A model generated the notes under the pieces. That model did not search any database. It had not been told where the DNA came from and saw only the letters and a list, made by a program, of their open reading frames with translations. A DNA stretch of 12,382 nucleotides, from assembly GCA_045597845.1 (NCBI GenBank), contig JAZLKZ010000074.1:1-12382 (forward strand), written 5' to 3'. Below, one piece after another: positions 1 to 6,704 of this stretch. Each line of letters begins with the position of its first letter. The stretch's first letter is position 1. The position numbers were made by a program, and so were the translations under genes. Origin of the DNA: Colimorpha sp045597845. Its GTDB lineage: Bacteria; Bacteroidota; Bacteroidia; Bacteroidales; P3.

Positions 1-11
1 ACTAACAATCA

Positions 12-72
12 ACTTTCCGCAAGCCGAGCGCAGAGCCAAGTTCGCTTGAGTTAGGCCGAGGCAAAGGAAAGT
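12..72. repeat. Intergenic hairpin element with GCCGAG direct repeats
   Basis: ACTTTCC at 12-18 is complementary to GGAAAGT at 66-72, so the ends can pair. Inside, GCCGAG occurs twice in direct orientation (23-28 and 55-60). The centre is a small hairpin, CAAG-TTCG-CTTG (37-48). This nested layout just upstream of a gene looks like the short intergenic repeat elements scattered through Prevotella and related genomes. That resemblance is from memory and is not tested here. No second copy was seen in this window. It could also be the tail end of a terminator for a gene to the left. Confidence 0.45.
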
Positions 73-128
73 CCTCAACACTTCCATCACTTTACCGCGT
101 AAACCATCGCTAACATTCATTAAATCAG

Positions 129-1988
129 ATGACAATCGAAATCACACGCACCTTCGACCTGCTCGACCACCTGGTGAACAACTTTCCCAAGGAAGACATC
201 TTGGCTGGAAAAGTAGATAAAGAATGGGTAAAATACAGTTCTCAGGACTATTACAAATACGCCCACTACCTTGCCTACGGTTTTGTAGATATGGAATGGC
301 AACCTGGTGACAAAATCATCACTTTGTCCAACAACTGTCCCGAGTGGAACTTTGTAGATATGGCCCTTGCCATGGCAGGCATCATTCATGTTCCCGTATA
401 TCCCACATTGTCCACAGAGAACTACCTACACATCTTCACCCACAGCGAAGCAAAGGCAATCTTTGTCAGCAGCAATTTGCTGCTGCGCCGCATCACCCCC
501 GCTCTCCAGAAGATGGAAAATCCTCCCCAAATTTTCACGCTAGCACCCATTGAAGGACAGCGTTCCGTGCTCGAAATCCTTCGTTCAGGAATTGCCACGA
601 GAGAGCACAATCTTCCAATTATTGAAGAGCGCAAGAACAACATCAAACCCGACGACTGGGTGACACTCATCTACACCTCTGGCACCACTGGCGATCCCAA
701 AGGCGTGATGCTTTCGCACCGCAACCTCTGCAGCAACTTTCTCGCCCACGCAAAGGTCGATATCATGGACTCATCCTGTCGCGTACTCAGTTTCCTGCCG
801 CTCAACCACATGTACGAGCGTAGCATGAACTATCATTTCCAATATCTCGGAATCAGCATTTACTATGCCGAAAGCATGGGCACCATAGCCCAAAACCTCG
901 CCGAGATACACGCCCACGGATTCTGCGCCGTACCGCGTGTGCTGGAGATGTTCTACGACAAGCTCTACGCCGCTGGCAAGGACCTCAAAGGAATCAAGAA
1001 GAAAATCTATTTCAGAGCTTTCAAGCATGGCGCGCGCTACGACTACACGCTCATCAAACGTGTCTCCGTCTGGTATCAAATCATGCATCTCTTCTACGAC
1101 CGCGTCGTCTATCGCCAATGGCGAGAACGCTTTGGAGGCAACCGTCTCACCGTCATCAGCGGCAGCTCCGGAATCCAAGAGCGCATGATACGTCTTTTCT
1201 CGGCGGCAGGCATCAACATCTACGAAGGCTACGGACTTTCGGAAACCTCTCCTGTTATAGCGGTCAACAACCCACACGACCACATGGTCAAACTCGGCAC
1301 AGTAGGCCCTATATTGAGCGGTGTAGAAGTGAAGTTGGCTGAAGATGGAGAAATCCTCACCAAAGGTCCGCACGTAATGCTCGGCTACTACAAAGACCCC
1401 GGATACACCGCCCAAGTCATTGATGCTGACGGCTGGCTGCACACGGGCGACATCGGCGTTTTCGTAGGTGGGAAATACCTCAAGATTACCGACCGAAAGA
1501 AAGACATCTTCAAGCTCTCCGCCGGGAAATATGTCGCTCCGCAAATCATCGAGAACAAATTGCGCGAGTCGGAATACATCGACCAAGTGATGGTGGTTGG
1601 CGAAAACGAGAAATATGCCGCCGCCATTATCTCTCCCAACTTCAACACGCTGCACTACTGGGCTTTGAAGTATCACTTGCATTATCGCGACAATGTGCAA
1701 TTGCTCGCACTTCCTCAAACCGTTGAAAAGTTCAAGAAAGTCATTGAAGAACTAAACAAAAACTTTGCCGCTCACGAACAAATCAAGGCTTTTAGAGTTG
1801 TGCCCGAAGAATGGACGACAGCCAACGGACTGCTCTCCCCCACTCTGAAAATCAAGCGCGGATCTTTGACGACGAAATACAAAGAGTTGATATCAGAGAT
1901 CTACGGAAAAGAAGAGCTTCACGGTGGCTTTCTCAGCGCTTTCCGACAAGTTGAACTACCCTCCATGCCCTGGAGAAAAGGCAAATAG
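129..1988 (+). CDS. Long-chain fatty acid-CoA ligase (AMP-forming)
   Basis: The 619-residue protein belongs to the ANL adenylating superfamily, in the long-chain acyl-CoA synthetase group (FAA1/FadD15-like). It activates a fatty acid with ATP to an acyl-AMP and then transfers it to coenzyme A, in the cytoplasm or at the inner face of the membrane. Visible core motifs are the phosphate-binding loop YTSGTTGDPKG (residues 182-192), the adenine-binding motif YEGYGLSETS (365-374), the ATP-ribose region GWLHTGDIG (435-443), the hinge ITDRKKD (453-459), and a C-terminal TLKIKR (572-577) that should hold the catalytic lysine. The length is normal for the group, and no signal peptide or membrane segment is seen. 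The start at 129 gives an N-terminus that flows into the AMP-binding domain. No clear Shine-Dalgarno site precedes it, as is usual in this phylum. The gene is monocistronic here, ending 40 bases before a hairpin terminator. Chain-length specificity cannot be read from the sequence. Confidence 0.93.
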   Translation: MTIEITRTFDLLDHLVNNFPKEDILAGKVDKEWVKYSSQDYYKYAHYLAYGFVDMEWQPGDKIITLSNNCPEWNFVDMALAMAGIIHVPVYPTLSTENYLHIFTHSEAKAIFVSSNLLLRRITPALQKMENPPQIFTLAPIEGQRSVLEILRSGIATREHNLPIIEERKNNIKPDDWVTLIYTSGTTGDPKGVMLSHRNLCSNFLAHAKVDIMDSSCRVLSFLPLNHMYERSMNYHFQYLGISIYYAESMGTIAQNLAEIHAHGFCAVPRVLEMFYDKLYAAGKDLKGIKKKIYFRAFKHGARYDYTLIKRVSVWYQIMHLFYDRVVYRQWRERFGGNRLTVISGSSGIQERMIRLFSAAGINIYEGYGLSETSPVIAVNNPHDHMVKLGTVGPILSGVEVKLAEDGEILTKGPHVMLGYYKDPGYTAQVIDADGWLHTGDIGVFVGGKYLKITDRKKDIFKLSAGKYVAPQIIENKLRESEYIDQVMVVGENEKYAAAIISPNFNTLHYWALKYHLHYRDNVQLLALPQTVEKFKKVIEELNKNFAAHEQIKAFRVVPEEWTTANGLLSPTLKIKRGSLTTKYKELISEIYGKEELHGGFLSAFRQVELPSMPWRKGK

Positions 1989-2027
1989 TGATACAGTATG
2001 ACTTTTCCAAACAAACGGAGATAATTC

Positions 2028-2065
2028 AAGAAGTCTAATTGAGCAATGTCAATTAGACTTCTTTT
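2028..2065. terminator. Hairpin terminator between convergent genes
   Basis: A perfect 15-bp inverted repeat (2028-2042 with 2049-2063) encloses a 6-base loop GCAATG. On the plus strand the stem ends in CTTCTTTT, giving a short U-tract, so it should end the acyl-CoA ligase transcript. On the minus strand the same hairpin lies 45 bases past the dehydrogenase stop but lacks a clean U-tract, so stopping in that direction would be weaker. Confidence 0.8.
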
Positions 2066-2109
2066 CATTGAAACAGTTCGCACATTATTCCCTATCCCTT
2101 TATCGTTCT

Positions 2110-4995
2110 CTATCGCAGCAGCCTATTCATGATTACAATAGGATGGACGGCTTTGAAACCCGTTCCATCTAGAATCTGCTGTCTGCAGGAAGTACCCGGC
2201 GCGGCGATAAAAGTTGGAGTTTCGTCTGAGTGGTTTCCCATGGCTTGCCGCACTGCTGGGAAAAGAATCATTTCTCCTATCGCCATGGAAGTCTTATAAT
2301 GTTCTTTTTCGTATCCGAACGAGCCAGCCATGCCACAACAACTGCTGGGTATAACATTGACTTTTGTTCCTTTAGGCAGGCGAAGCATCGCAGCCGTCTT
2401 CTCAATACCCACCAAAGCCTTTTGGTGACAGTGTCCGTGGAGCCATATTTCACATACATCATTCCTGAACATTTCGGAAGTAATATTTCCTTTTGCGACT
2501 TCGCGCATAAAAAACTCATCATAAAGCAGACAGTTCTTCGCCAATCGCTGCGCCACTGGCCGCATTTCCACAGGAACGAGATCTGGATATTCATCCCTAA
2601 ACGACAAGATACAAGAAGGTTCCAAGCCTATTAGCGGTGTCTCATCGGTAACAAAATCCTTGGCGATATTGACGTTACGCACAGCCTGTTTTTTCGCCAG
2701 TTTCAGGCATCCCTTTGAGATTGCAGCTCGACCACTCTCTCCCAACTTGGGAATGAGAACCTGGTATCCCAGCTTTTCAAGCATATTTGCCAATGTCTCC
2801 GTCAACTCTGGTTCCTGATGGCGCGTGAACTCGTCCAAGAAAAAATAGACCTTCTTATCCGACGGACGGTCACTTGTCTTGATTTTCTTATTGCTGATAG
2901 TCGGTATGGCACGCTCGGGCGCGAAATACACCAATTTCTTGATAAGCGATGCCGAGGGCTTCCATGTGGCGGCAAAGTTATAGAACGCCGGCACTATCGC
3001 GCCCAAACGCTCCACCTCCGCCATCCTCGCCACCATCCACGAACGGAACGGCGTACCATCTTGGTCATATATCTGCTGCAGGATTTCAGCACGTATGCGC
3101 GTCATATCAACATTGGAAGGACACTCGCCCTTGCAGCCCTTGCAGGCAAGACAGGAATGCAGCACCTCCTCCAGTTCAGGACAATCCAAAACCTTGCCAT
3201 CAATTCCGTTGGTAAGTATTTCACGCAAGATATTTGCCCTCGCTCGGGTAGTCATCAGTTCGTCACGTTCCGAAACCTTAAAGGCCGGGCAAAGTGTGCC
3301 TCCCATGAGATTGCTTTTGCGGCAATCGCCCGCGCCGTTACATTGCTCTATCGAGCACATGAGAGCATGCGTCTGCGACTTCACACCGCAGGCGCCTTCC
3401 ACCTTGCATTCGTCAAACGCCGCCTTCCAATTGAAATAAGTTTGTTCCATCATCTGCCCGACCGCATACGCCTGCCCAACCTGAAAACGGAGCCATTCGT
3501 CCATCTTGGGCGTATCGGTTATCTTGCCAACGTTGAAAACGCCTTCGGGGTCCCAGCAACGTTTCACATCACGCATCAACTGGTAGCACTCATCGCCATA
3601 CAGCAGCGGAATGAATTCACCCCTAAGACGACCGTCGCCATGCTCGCCACTCAAACTGCCTTTATGCTTGCGCACCAACTTGGCGGTTTCTTCCGCCACC
3701 TCGCGGAACTTGCGCCTGCCCTCTTCCGATTTGATGTTGATGATGGGTCTCAGGTGCAACTCACCCGTACTGATATGTCCGTAATACACGCAATCGAGTC
3801 CGATGCGCGCCATCATAGCCCTGAAATCCGCCATATAGGCAGGCAAACGTTCGGGCGCAACGGCAGTATCTTCTATCACGCCAATGGGCTTTGCATCGCC
3901 CTTCATGCCGCTCAGCACACCCAAACCGGCTTTTCTGAGCGCCCAAACTCGCGACACATCAGCGCCATAGACGCGCGTACAACTATAAGCAAGACCGACA
4001 GACTTCAATTCCTGCTCCAAAGCATCTGCGCGTGCATTCATCTCGGGTCCGTTGAGCTCCGACACAAGCAATGCGGCGGGATTGCCCTCCACAAAGAAAC
4101 GATTTTTTTGCGCAGCCGAATTGCCTTTGCAGAGTTCCAGAATCTTGCCGTCCATCAATTCCACCGCCACGGGCTGATGACGCAAAGCGACCAGATTGGC
4201 TTCGAAACTCGACTCCAAGGAGCTGCAATGGGCGCACAGCACCATGTTTTCCGCAGGTGGCAAGAAGTCCAAAGAGACTTTTATTTCCGTAAGGAAACAC
4301 AGCGTTCCTTCGCTGCCACAAATCAACTTGCAGAGATCAATTTTGTCATTTTCAATCGCCTCGTCGATGGCATAGCCGCAGCTTCTACGACGCAACAACT
4401 TGTCGGGGTAGTTCTCGTCTATCAATTTTTTGACATGGGCATCTTGCTGCCAAGACTTCAATTGGGTGACAATCTCGGAAAGGAGACCTTCGGAAGCATT
4501 CAGTTTGTCTGTATCGAAGTACGTTCCATCCGACAGATATCCTTTCAGTTGCAGCACATGATGTCGCGTGCTTCCATAGATAAGAGAGTGCGTGCCGCAA
4601 GAGTTGTTGCCCACCATGCCACCGATACAACACCTATTGCTGGTGGAAGTTTCGGGACTGAAAAAGAGTCCGTAAGATTTGAGCGCCAGATTCAGTTCGT
4701 CGCGCACTACACCCGGTTCCACCCTCGCCCACCGTTCTTCGGCGTTGATTTCCAGAATGCGACTAAGATGTTTGCTGACATCCACCACAATGCCATTGCC
4801 CACCACCTGACCGGCGATGGAAGTTCCGCCCGCACGCGGGATAAGGCAGGTTTGATGTTTCTTTGCGAGACGAATCAATTCCGCCACGTCCTCACCACAT
4901 TGGGGGTAAGCCACACCCATCGGCATTTCCCGATAGGCGCTCGCGTCGGTAGCATAAGCAATGCGATGCAGATTGTCAGTATATATAGTAACCAT
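2110..4995 (-). CDS. FAD-linked and [4Fe-4S] D-2-hydroxyacid dehydrogenase, YdiJ-like
   Basis: This 961-residue protein fuses a vanillyl-alcohol-oxidase-type FAD domain to an iron-sulfur and CCG-domain module, like E. coli YdiJ (about 1018 residues). FAD-domain motifs are PRAGGTSIAGQ (53-63), a glycine-rich GGMVGNNSCGTHS stretch (about 124-136) and CGSEGTL (226-232). The oxidase C-terminal domain has GHISTGELHLRP (406-417) and SGEHGDGRLR (449-458). Cysteines at 547, 552, 558 and 569, then the classic CxxCxxCxxxCP at 615-625, can bind [4Fe-4S] clusters. The C-terminal part has EPSC (792-795), HGHCHQK (853-859) and SSCCGMAGSFG (884-894), as in the GlpC/LldE CCG family. It probably oxidises a D-2-hydroxyacid such as D-lactate or D-2-hydroxyglutarate and passes electrons to a carrier or quinone; the substrate is inferred. 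An in-frame ATG at 5109 exists, but the 4995 start is preferred: the extra 38 residues look unlike the family, and a promoter -7 box and leader palindrome lie inside that stretch. Confidence 0.88.
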   Translation of the reverse strand: MVTIYTDNLHRIAYATDASAYREMPMGVAYPQCGEDVAELIRLAKKHQTCLIPRAGGTSIAGQVVGNGIVVDVSKHLSRILEINAEERWARVEPGVVRDELNLALKSYGLFFSPETSTSNRCCIGGMVGNNSCGTHSLIYGSTRHHVLQLKGYLSDGTYFDTDKLNASEGLLSEIVTQLKSWQQDAHVKKLIDENYPDKLLRRRSCGYAIDEAIENDKIDLCKLICGSEGTLCFLTEIKVSLDFLPPAENMVLCAHCSSLESSFEANLVALRHQPVAVELMDGKILELCKGNSAAQKNRFFVEGNPAALLVSELNGPEMNARADALEQELKSVGLAYSCTRVYGADVSRVWALRKAGLGVLSGMKGDAKPIGVIEDTAVAPERLPAYMADFRAMMARIGLDCVYYGHISTGELHLRPIINIKSEEGRRKFREVAEETAKLVRKHKGSLSGEHGDGRLRGEFIPLLYGDECYQLMRDVKRCWDPEGVFNVGKITDTPKMDEWLRFQVGQAYAVGQMMEQTYFNWKAAFDECKVEGACGVKSQTHALMCSIEQCNGAGDCRKSNLMGGTLCPAFKVSERDELMTTRARANILREILTNGIDGKVLDCPELEEVLHSCLACKGCKGECPSNVDMTRIRAEILQQIYDQDGTPFRSWMVARMAEVERLGAIVPAFYNFAATWKPSASLIKKLVYFAPERAIPTISNKKIKTSDRPSDKKVYFFLDEFTRHQEPELTETLANMLEKLGYQVLIPKLGESGRAAISKGCLKLAKKQAVRNVNIAKDFVTDETPLIGLEPSCILSFRDEYPDLVPVEMRPVAQRLAKNCLLYDEFFMREVAKGNITSEMFRNDVCEIWLHGHCHQKALVGIEKTAAMLRLPKGTKVNVIPSSCCGMAGSFGYEKEHYKTSMAIGEMILFPAVRQAMGNHSDETPTFIAAPGTSCRQQILDGTGFKAVHPIVIMNRLLR

Positions 4996-5028
4996 GTCTA
5001 AAAATCCAACAAAAATGTTATCCGAAGA

Positions 5029-5044
5029 AAGGGGAATACCCCTT
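5029..5044 (-). promoter_or_regulatory. Inverted repeat in the leader of the YdiJ-like gene
   Basis: AAGGGG-AATA-CCCCTT is a perfect 6-bp inverted repeat with a 4-base spacer, four of the six pairs being G-C. It lies about 12 bases downstream of a -7-like box and 33 bases upstream of the chosen start codon. In the mRNA it would form a compact hairpin near the 5' end. It may act as an operator or as a transcript-stabilising hairpin. No T-tract follows, so it is not a terminator. Confidence 0.45.
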
Positions 5045-5055
5045 AAAACCATCTG

Positions 5056-5063
5056 CAAAGATA
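5056..5063 (-). promoter_or_regulatory. Bacteroidetes-type -7 box for the YdiJ-like gene
   Basis: On the minus strand this reads TATCTTTG, a perfect match to TAnnTTTG. It would start a transcript near 5049, giving a leader of roughly 55 bases before the ATG at 4995. No TTTG lies at the usual 19-21 base distance; the nearest is 27 bases upstream (5091-5094), so the -33 part is weak. The box supports the shorter start of the gene. Confidence 0.45.
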
Positions 5064-5170
5064 AGCAAAAGTTTCGAGAAAGCGCATCTGCAAACATCAC
5101 TTCATTCAATTCTCACAGAACAAATGGGACTTACACAAACAGTGATGGCATAGATAATAGCGTGAAACAA

Positions 5171-5201
5171 TAAAAAAGAGAACTGAATGCTCAGTTCTCT
5201 T
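5171..5201 (-). terminator. Rho-independent terminator of tRNA-Gln
   Basis: A perfect 10-bp stem (5177-5186 with 5191-5200) closes on a 4-base loop, with one further A-T pair possible at its base. On the minus strand it is followed by six T residues (5172-5177). It begins almost directly after the tRNA 3' end, so it ends the tRNA transcript and should insulate the dehydrogenase gene from upstream reading. Confidence 0.85.
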
Positions 5202-5202
5202 G

Positions 5203-5273
5203 TTGTCCAACCAGGATTCGAACCTAGACTGACAGAACCAAAATCTGGAGTGCTGCCATTACACCATTGGACA
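5203..5273 (-). tRNA. tRNA-Gln, anticodon TTG
   Basis: Read on the minus strand, a cloverleaf can be drawn. The acceptor TGTCCAA pairs fully with TTGGACA (7 bp). There is a D-arm with GTG/CAC. The anticodon arm is CCAGA/TCTGT around loop TTTTGGT, giving anticodon TTG (plus-strand positions 5239-5241). The T-arm is CTAGG-TTCGAAT-CCTGG. The discriminator base is A, and CCA is not encoded. The first anticodon-stem pair (27:43) is a C-T mismatch, while the other four pairs are intact. The length of 71 is normal. It delivers glutamine (or glutamate later amidated by GatCAB, if the organism uses that route) to CAA and CAG codons. It has its own promoter and terminator. Confidence 0.93.
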
Positions 5274-5304
5274 ATCTTTCAAGCTTTTTGCTCAAAAACG
5301 GGTG

Positions 5305-5336
5305 CAAAAGTACAAAGATTTTTTCAAACACGCAAA
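5305..5336 (-). promoter_or_regulatory. Canonical Bacteroidetes promoter for tRNA-Gln
   Basis: On the minus strand the -33 box TTTG (5333-5336) is followed by a 20-base spacer and the -7 box TACTTTTG (5305-5312). Both boxes and the spacing match the primary sigma factor promoter of Bacteroidetes. The tRNA 5' end lies 31 bases downstream of the -7 box, leaving a short leader for RNase P to remove. It sits in the 103-base gap between the phosphatase stop and the tRNA. Confidence 0.8.
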
Positions 5337-5376
5337 TTTTTTTTGCAAACAGCCTCACAATATCACCACATAATAA

Positions 5377-6666
5377 TCACTCTTCGCCCTTCACCTTTGA
5401 CAAATAATAGTTTCTGAGGTCAGTCCAATTGTAGTACGGATATTGGTCGGTGGTTATGGGCAAGGCAATCTCCTTTTCGTTAAGGAGCGCCTTGACGAGA
5501 ATGGGCTTCGCCGCCTCGCCGTTTCGGGCTTTCTTGGCTCGGTAGAATACCAGTTGGATATTGCTCGCCATGGGAAATATCCTAAAGTTCGCCCAGCAGC
5601 GGTCAAGGTTGTCCAAATCGACGACAGCAGTGTCGCAATTTCCCAATTCCAGCAGACAAGCCAAAGGCATGATATCTACCTCGTGGCCGAAACGCAAAGT
5701 GGCGCCGTTGAAGTCGGACTTGCCCAACAAGGTGTCGGCAGTGGCGATAATATTCTCCAAAAGAGCGACTTGTGTATAGTGCATCTTGCCTTGAGAGGCA
5801 GGTGCGTTGGCGTATTGCACATAGTAGCCGATATTGCGCACTTTCCAGAGGTCGTAGCACTCTTCATCGGTAAAAAGAGCGTAGAGGTCGAGTCCATCGT
5901 CGTGGCTCTGCATGTTGGCGGCAATATCAAAGAGTCGCTGCATGAAAGTTACGGCATCAACATTGTGATTCACCCATTGTGCGTCATTGAAAAGTACTTC
6001 GCAGAAGCGCTCGGGATGGATGAAGCGTTGCTGGTAGCTTTCTTTTATGCGATCCATCTCTTTGTAGAGTTTCTTCTGTTCATCAGTTTTGTAGGCGTCG
6101 CCATCAAGATAATATTGATAACTAGAACTCACATCATTATGAAAACTGATGCTGCCGTTAAACGCTGCGAATTCTTCCATTTCCGCCTCCATACTGAGGA
6201 TACAGCGGATGACGATGCTAGACCTGGCGTCGATTTGGGCATTGCCACGGAACACCTCCGGGAAATGCTCGGTCATTCGGCGGCCGATGCCATGGTGCTG
6301 ACGCTCGCCGACGGTGGTGAGTTCGCCAATATGATCTTTGGCGACGGCATAAAAATCACGCAGTTGCGAAAGCAATTCTTTCCCTTTGGGCGTCAGCCGA
6401 TTGTAGCGGTCGGCCTTTTCGAGCACTTTCAGCACATCGGCATATTGCCAATCACTTGTAAGCCAGCGCGAACCATGTCTTCCGTAGTGACTGATATAGA
6501 AAGGTTCGTAGCCCTTGGGAGTTGGCGTCAGCGGTTCCGATGGTGCGATGTATGCGACGTAGTTGCTGGCAGAGAGAAGTCTGTTGGACTGTATTTCCTC
6601 CTTGGGAGTCTGCGCAAAAGTGCAAACGGACAGGAATAGAGAGAGTGACAGGAAGAACGATTTCAT
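5377..6666 (-). CDS. Exported histidine-type acid phosphatase (MINPP/phytase-like)
   Basis: This is a branch-2 histidine phosphatase, about 429 residues from the chosen start, that hydrolyses phosphomonoesters through a phospho-histidine intermediate. The active-site motif RHGSRW (residues 63-68) supplies the nucleophilic His64 and phosphate-binding arginines. Further arginines near 148 and 154 sit in the ARSSIVIR segment, as expected. The distal catalytic pair is GHEVD (H328, E329), resembling the HAE/HD proton-donor motif of multiple inositol polyphosphate phosphatases and acid phosphatases. The N-terminus is a classic signal peptide: MKSFF, a hydrophobic core, then cleavage likely before Gln19 (TFA|Q). 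It therefore acts in the periplasm or outside. Two D-T-[A/L] sites match the Bacteroides O-glycosylation motif. An ATG 18 bases upstream (6684) would add six residues and also give a signal peptide. The gene is last in a cluster after RNase R. The substrate, phytate or another phosphate ester, is not decided by the sequence. Confidence 0.85.
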   Translation of the reverse strand: MKSFFLSLSLFLSVCTFAQTPKEEIQSNRLLSASNYVAYIAPSEPLTPTPKGYEPFYISHYGRHGSRWLTSDWQYADVLKVLEKADRYNRLTPKGKELLSQLRDFYAVAKDHIGELTTVGERQHHGIGRRMTEHFPEVFRGNAQIDARSSIVIRCILSMEAEMEEFAAFNGSISFHNDVSSSYQYYLDGDAYKTDEQKKLYKEMDRIKESYQQRFIHPERFCEVLFNDAQWVNHNVDAVTFMQRLFDIAANMQSHDDGLDLYALFTDEECYDLWKVRNIGYYVQYANAPASQGKMHYTQVALLENIIATADTLLGKSDFNGATLRFGHEVDIMPLACLLELGNCDTAVVDLDNLDRCWANFRIFPMASNIQLVFYRAKKARNGEAAKPILVKALLNEKEIALPITTDQYPYYNWTDLRNYYLSKVKGEE

Positions 6667-6704
6667 GACTTTTACAATTGCCATAATTTATTATATAGAA
6701 AGAT

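Noticed and set aside
771..1718. A 315-codon open frame antisense to the acyl-CoA ligase
   Set aside because: It is in register with the ligase codons and lacks family features; the ligase motifs on the plus strand are complete.
2818..5001. A 727-codon open frame antisense to the YdiJ-like gene
   Set aside because: Its codons lie exactly opposite those of the real gene, so it stays open only because the real gene avoids TTA, CTA and TCA codons. The translation has no recognisable domain, while the sense strand has full family motifs.
4961..5173. A 70-codon plus-strand open frame over the dehydrogenase start region
   Set aside because: It overlaps the dehydrogenase 5' end, its promoter and leader, and reaches the tRNA terminator; no coding signal is seen.
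5332..5346. GCAAA-T-run-TTTGC inverted repeat as a possible phosphatase terminator
   Set aside because: The stem is only A/T-rich and short, no T-tract follows on the minus strand, and the sequence is better explained by the -33 box of the tRNA promoter.
5443..6639. A 398-codon open frame antisense to the phosphatase
   Set aside because: It is in register with the phosphatase codons; the sense strand has a signal peptide and the RHGSRW active site.
5377..6666. Possible lipoprotein signal (LSVC) in the phosphatase
   Set aside because: Val at the position before Cys does not fit a lipobox, and a normal signal peptidase I site (TFA before Gln) follows directly.
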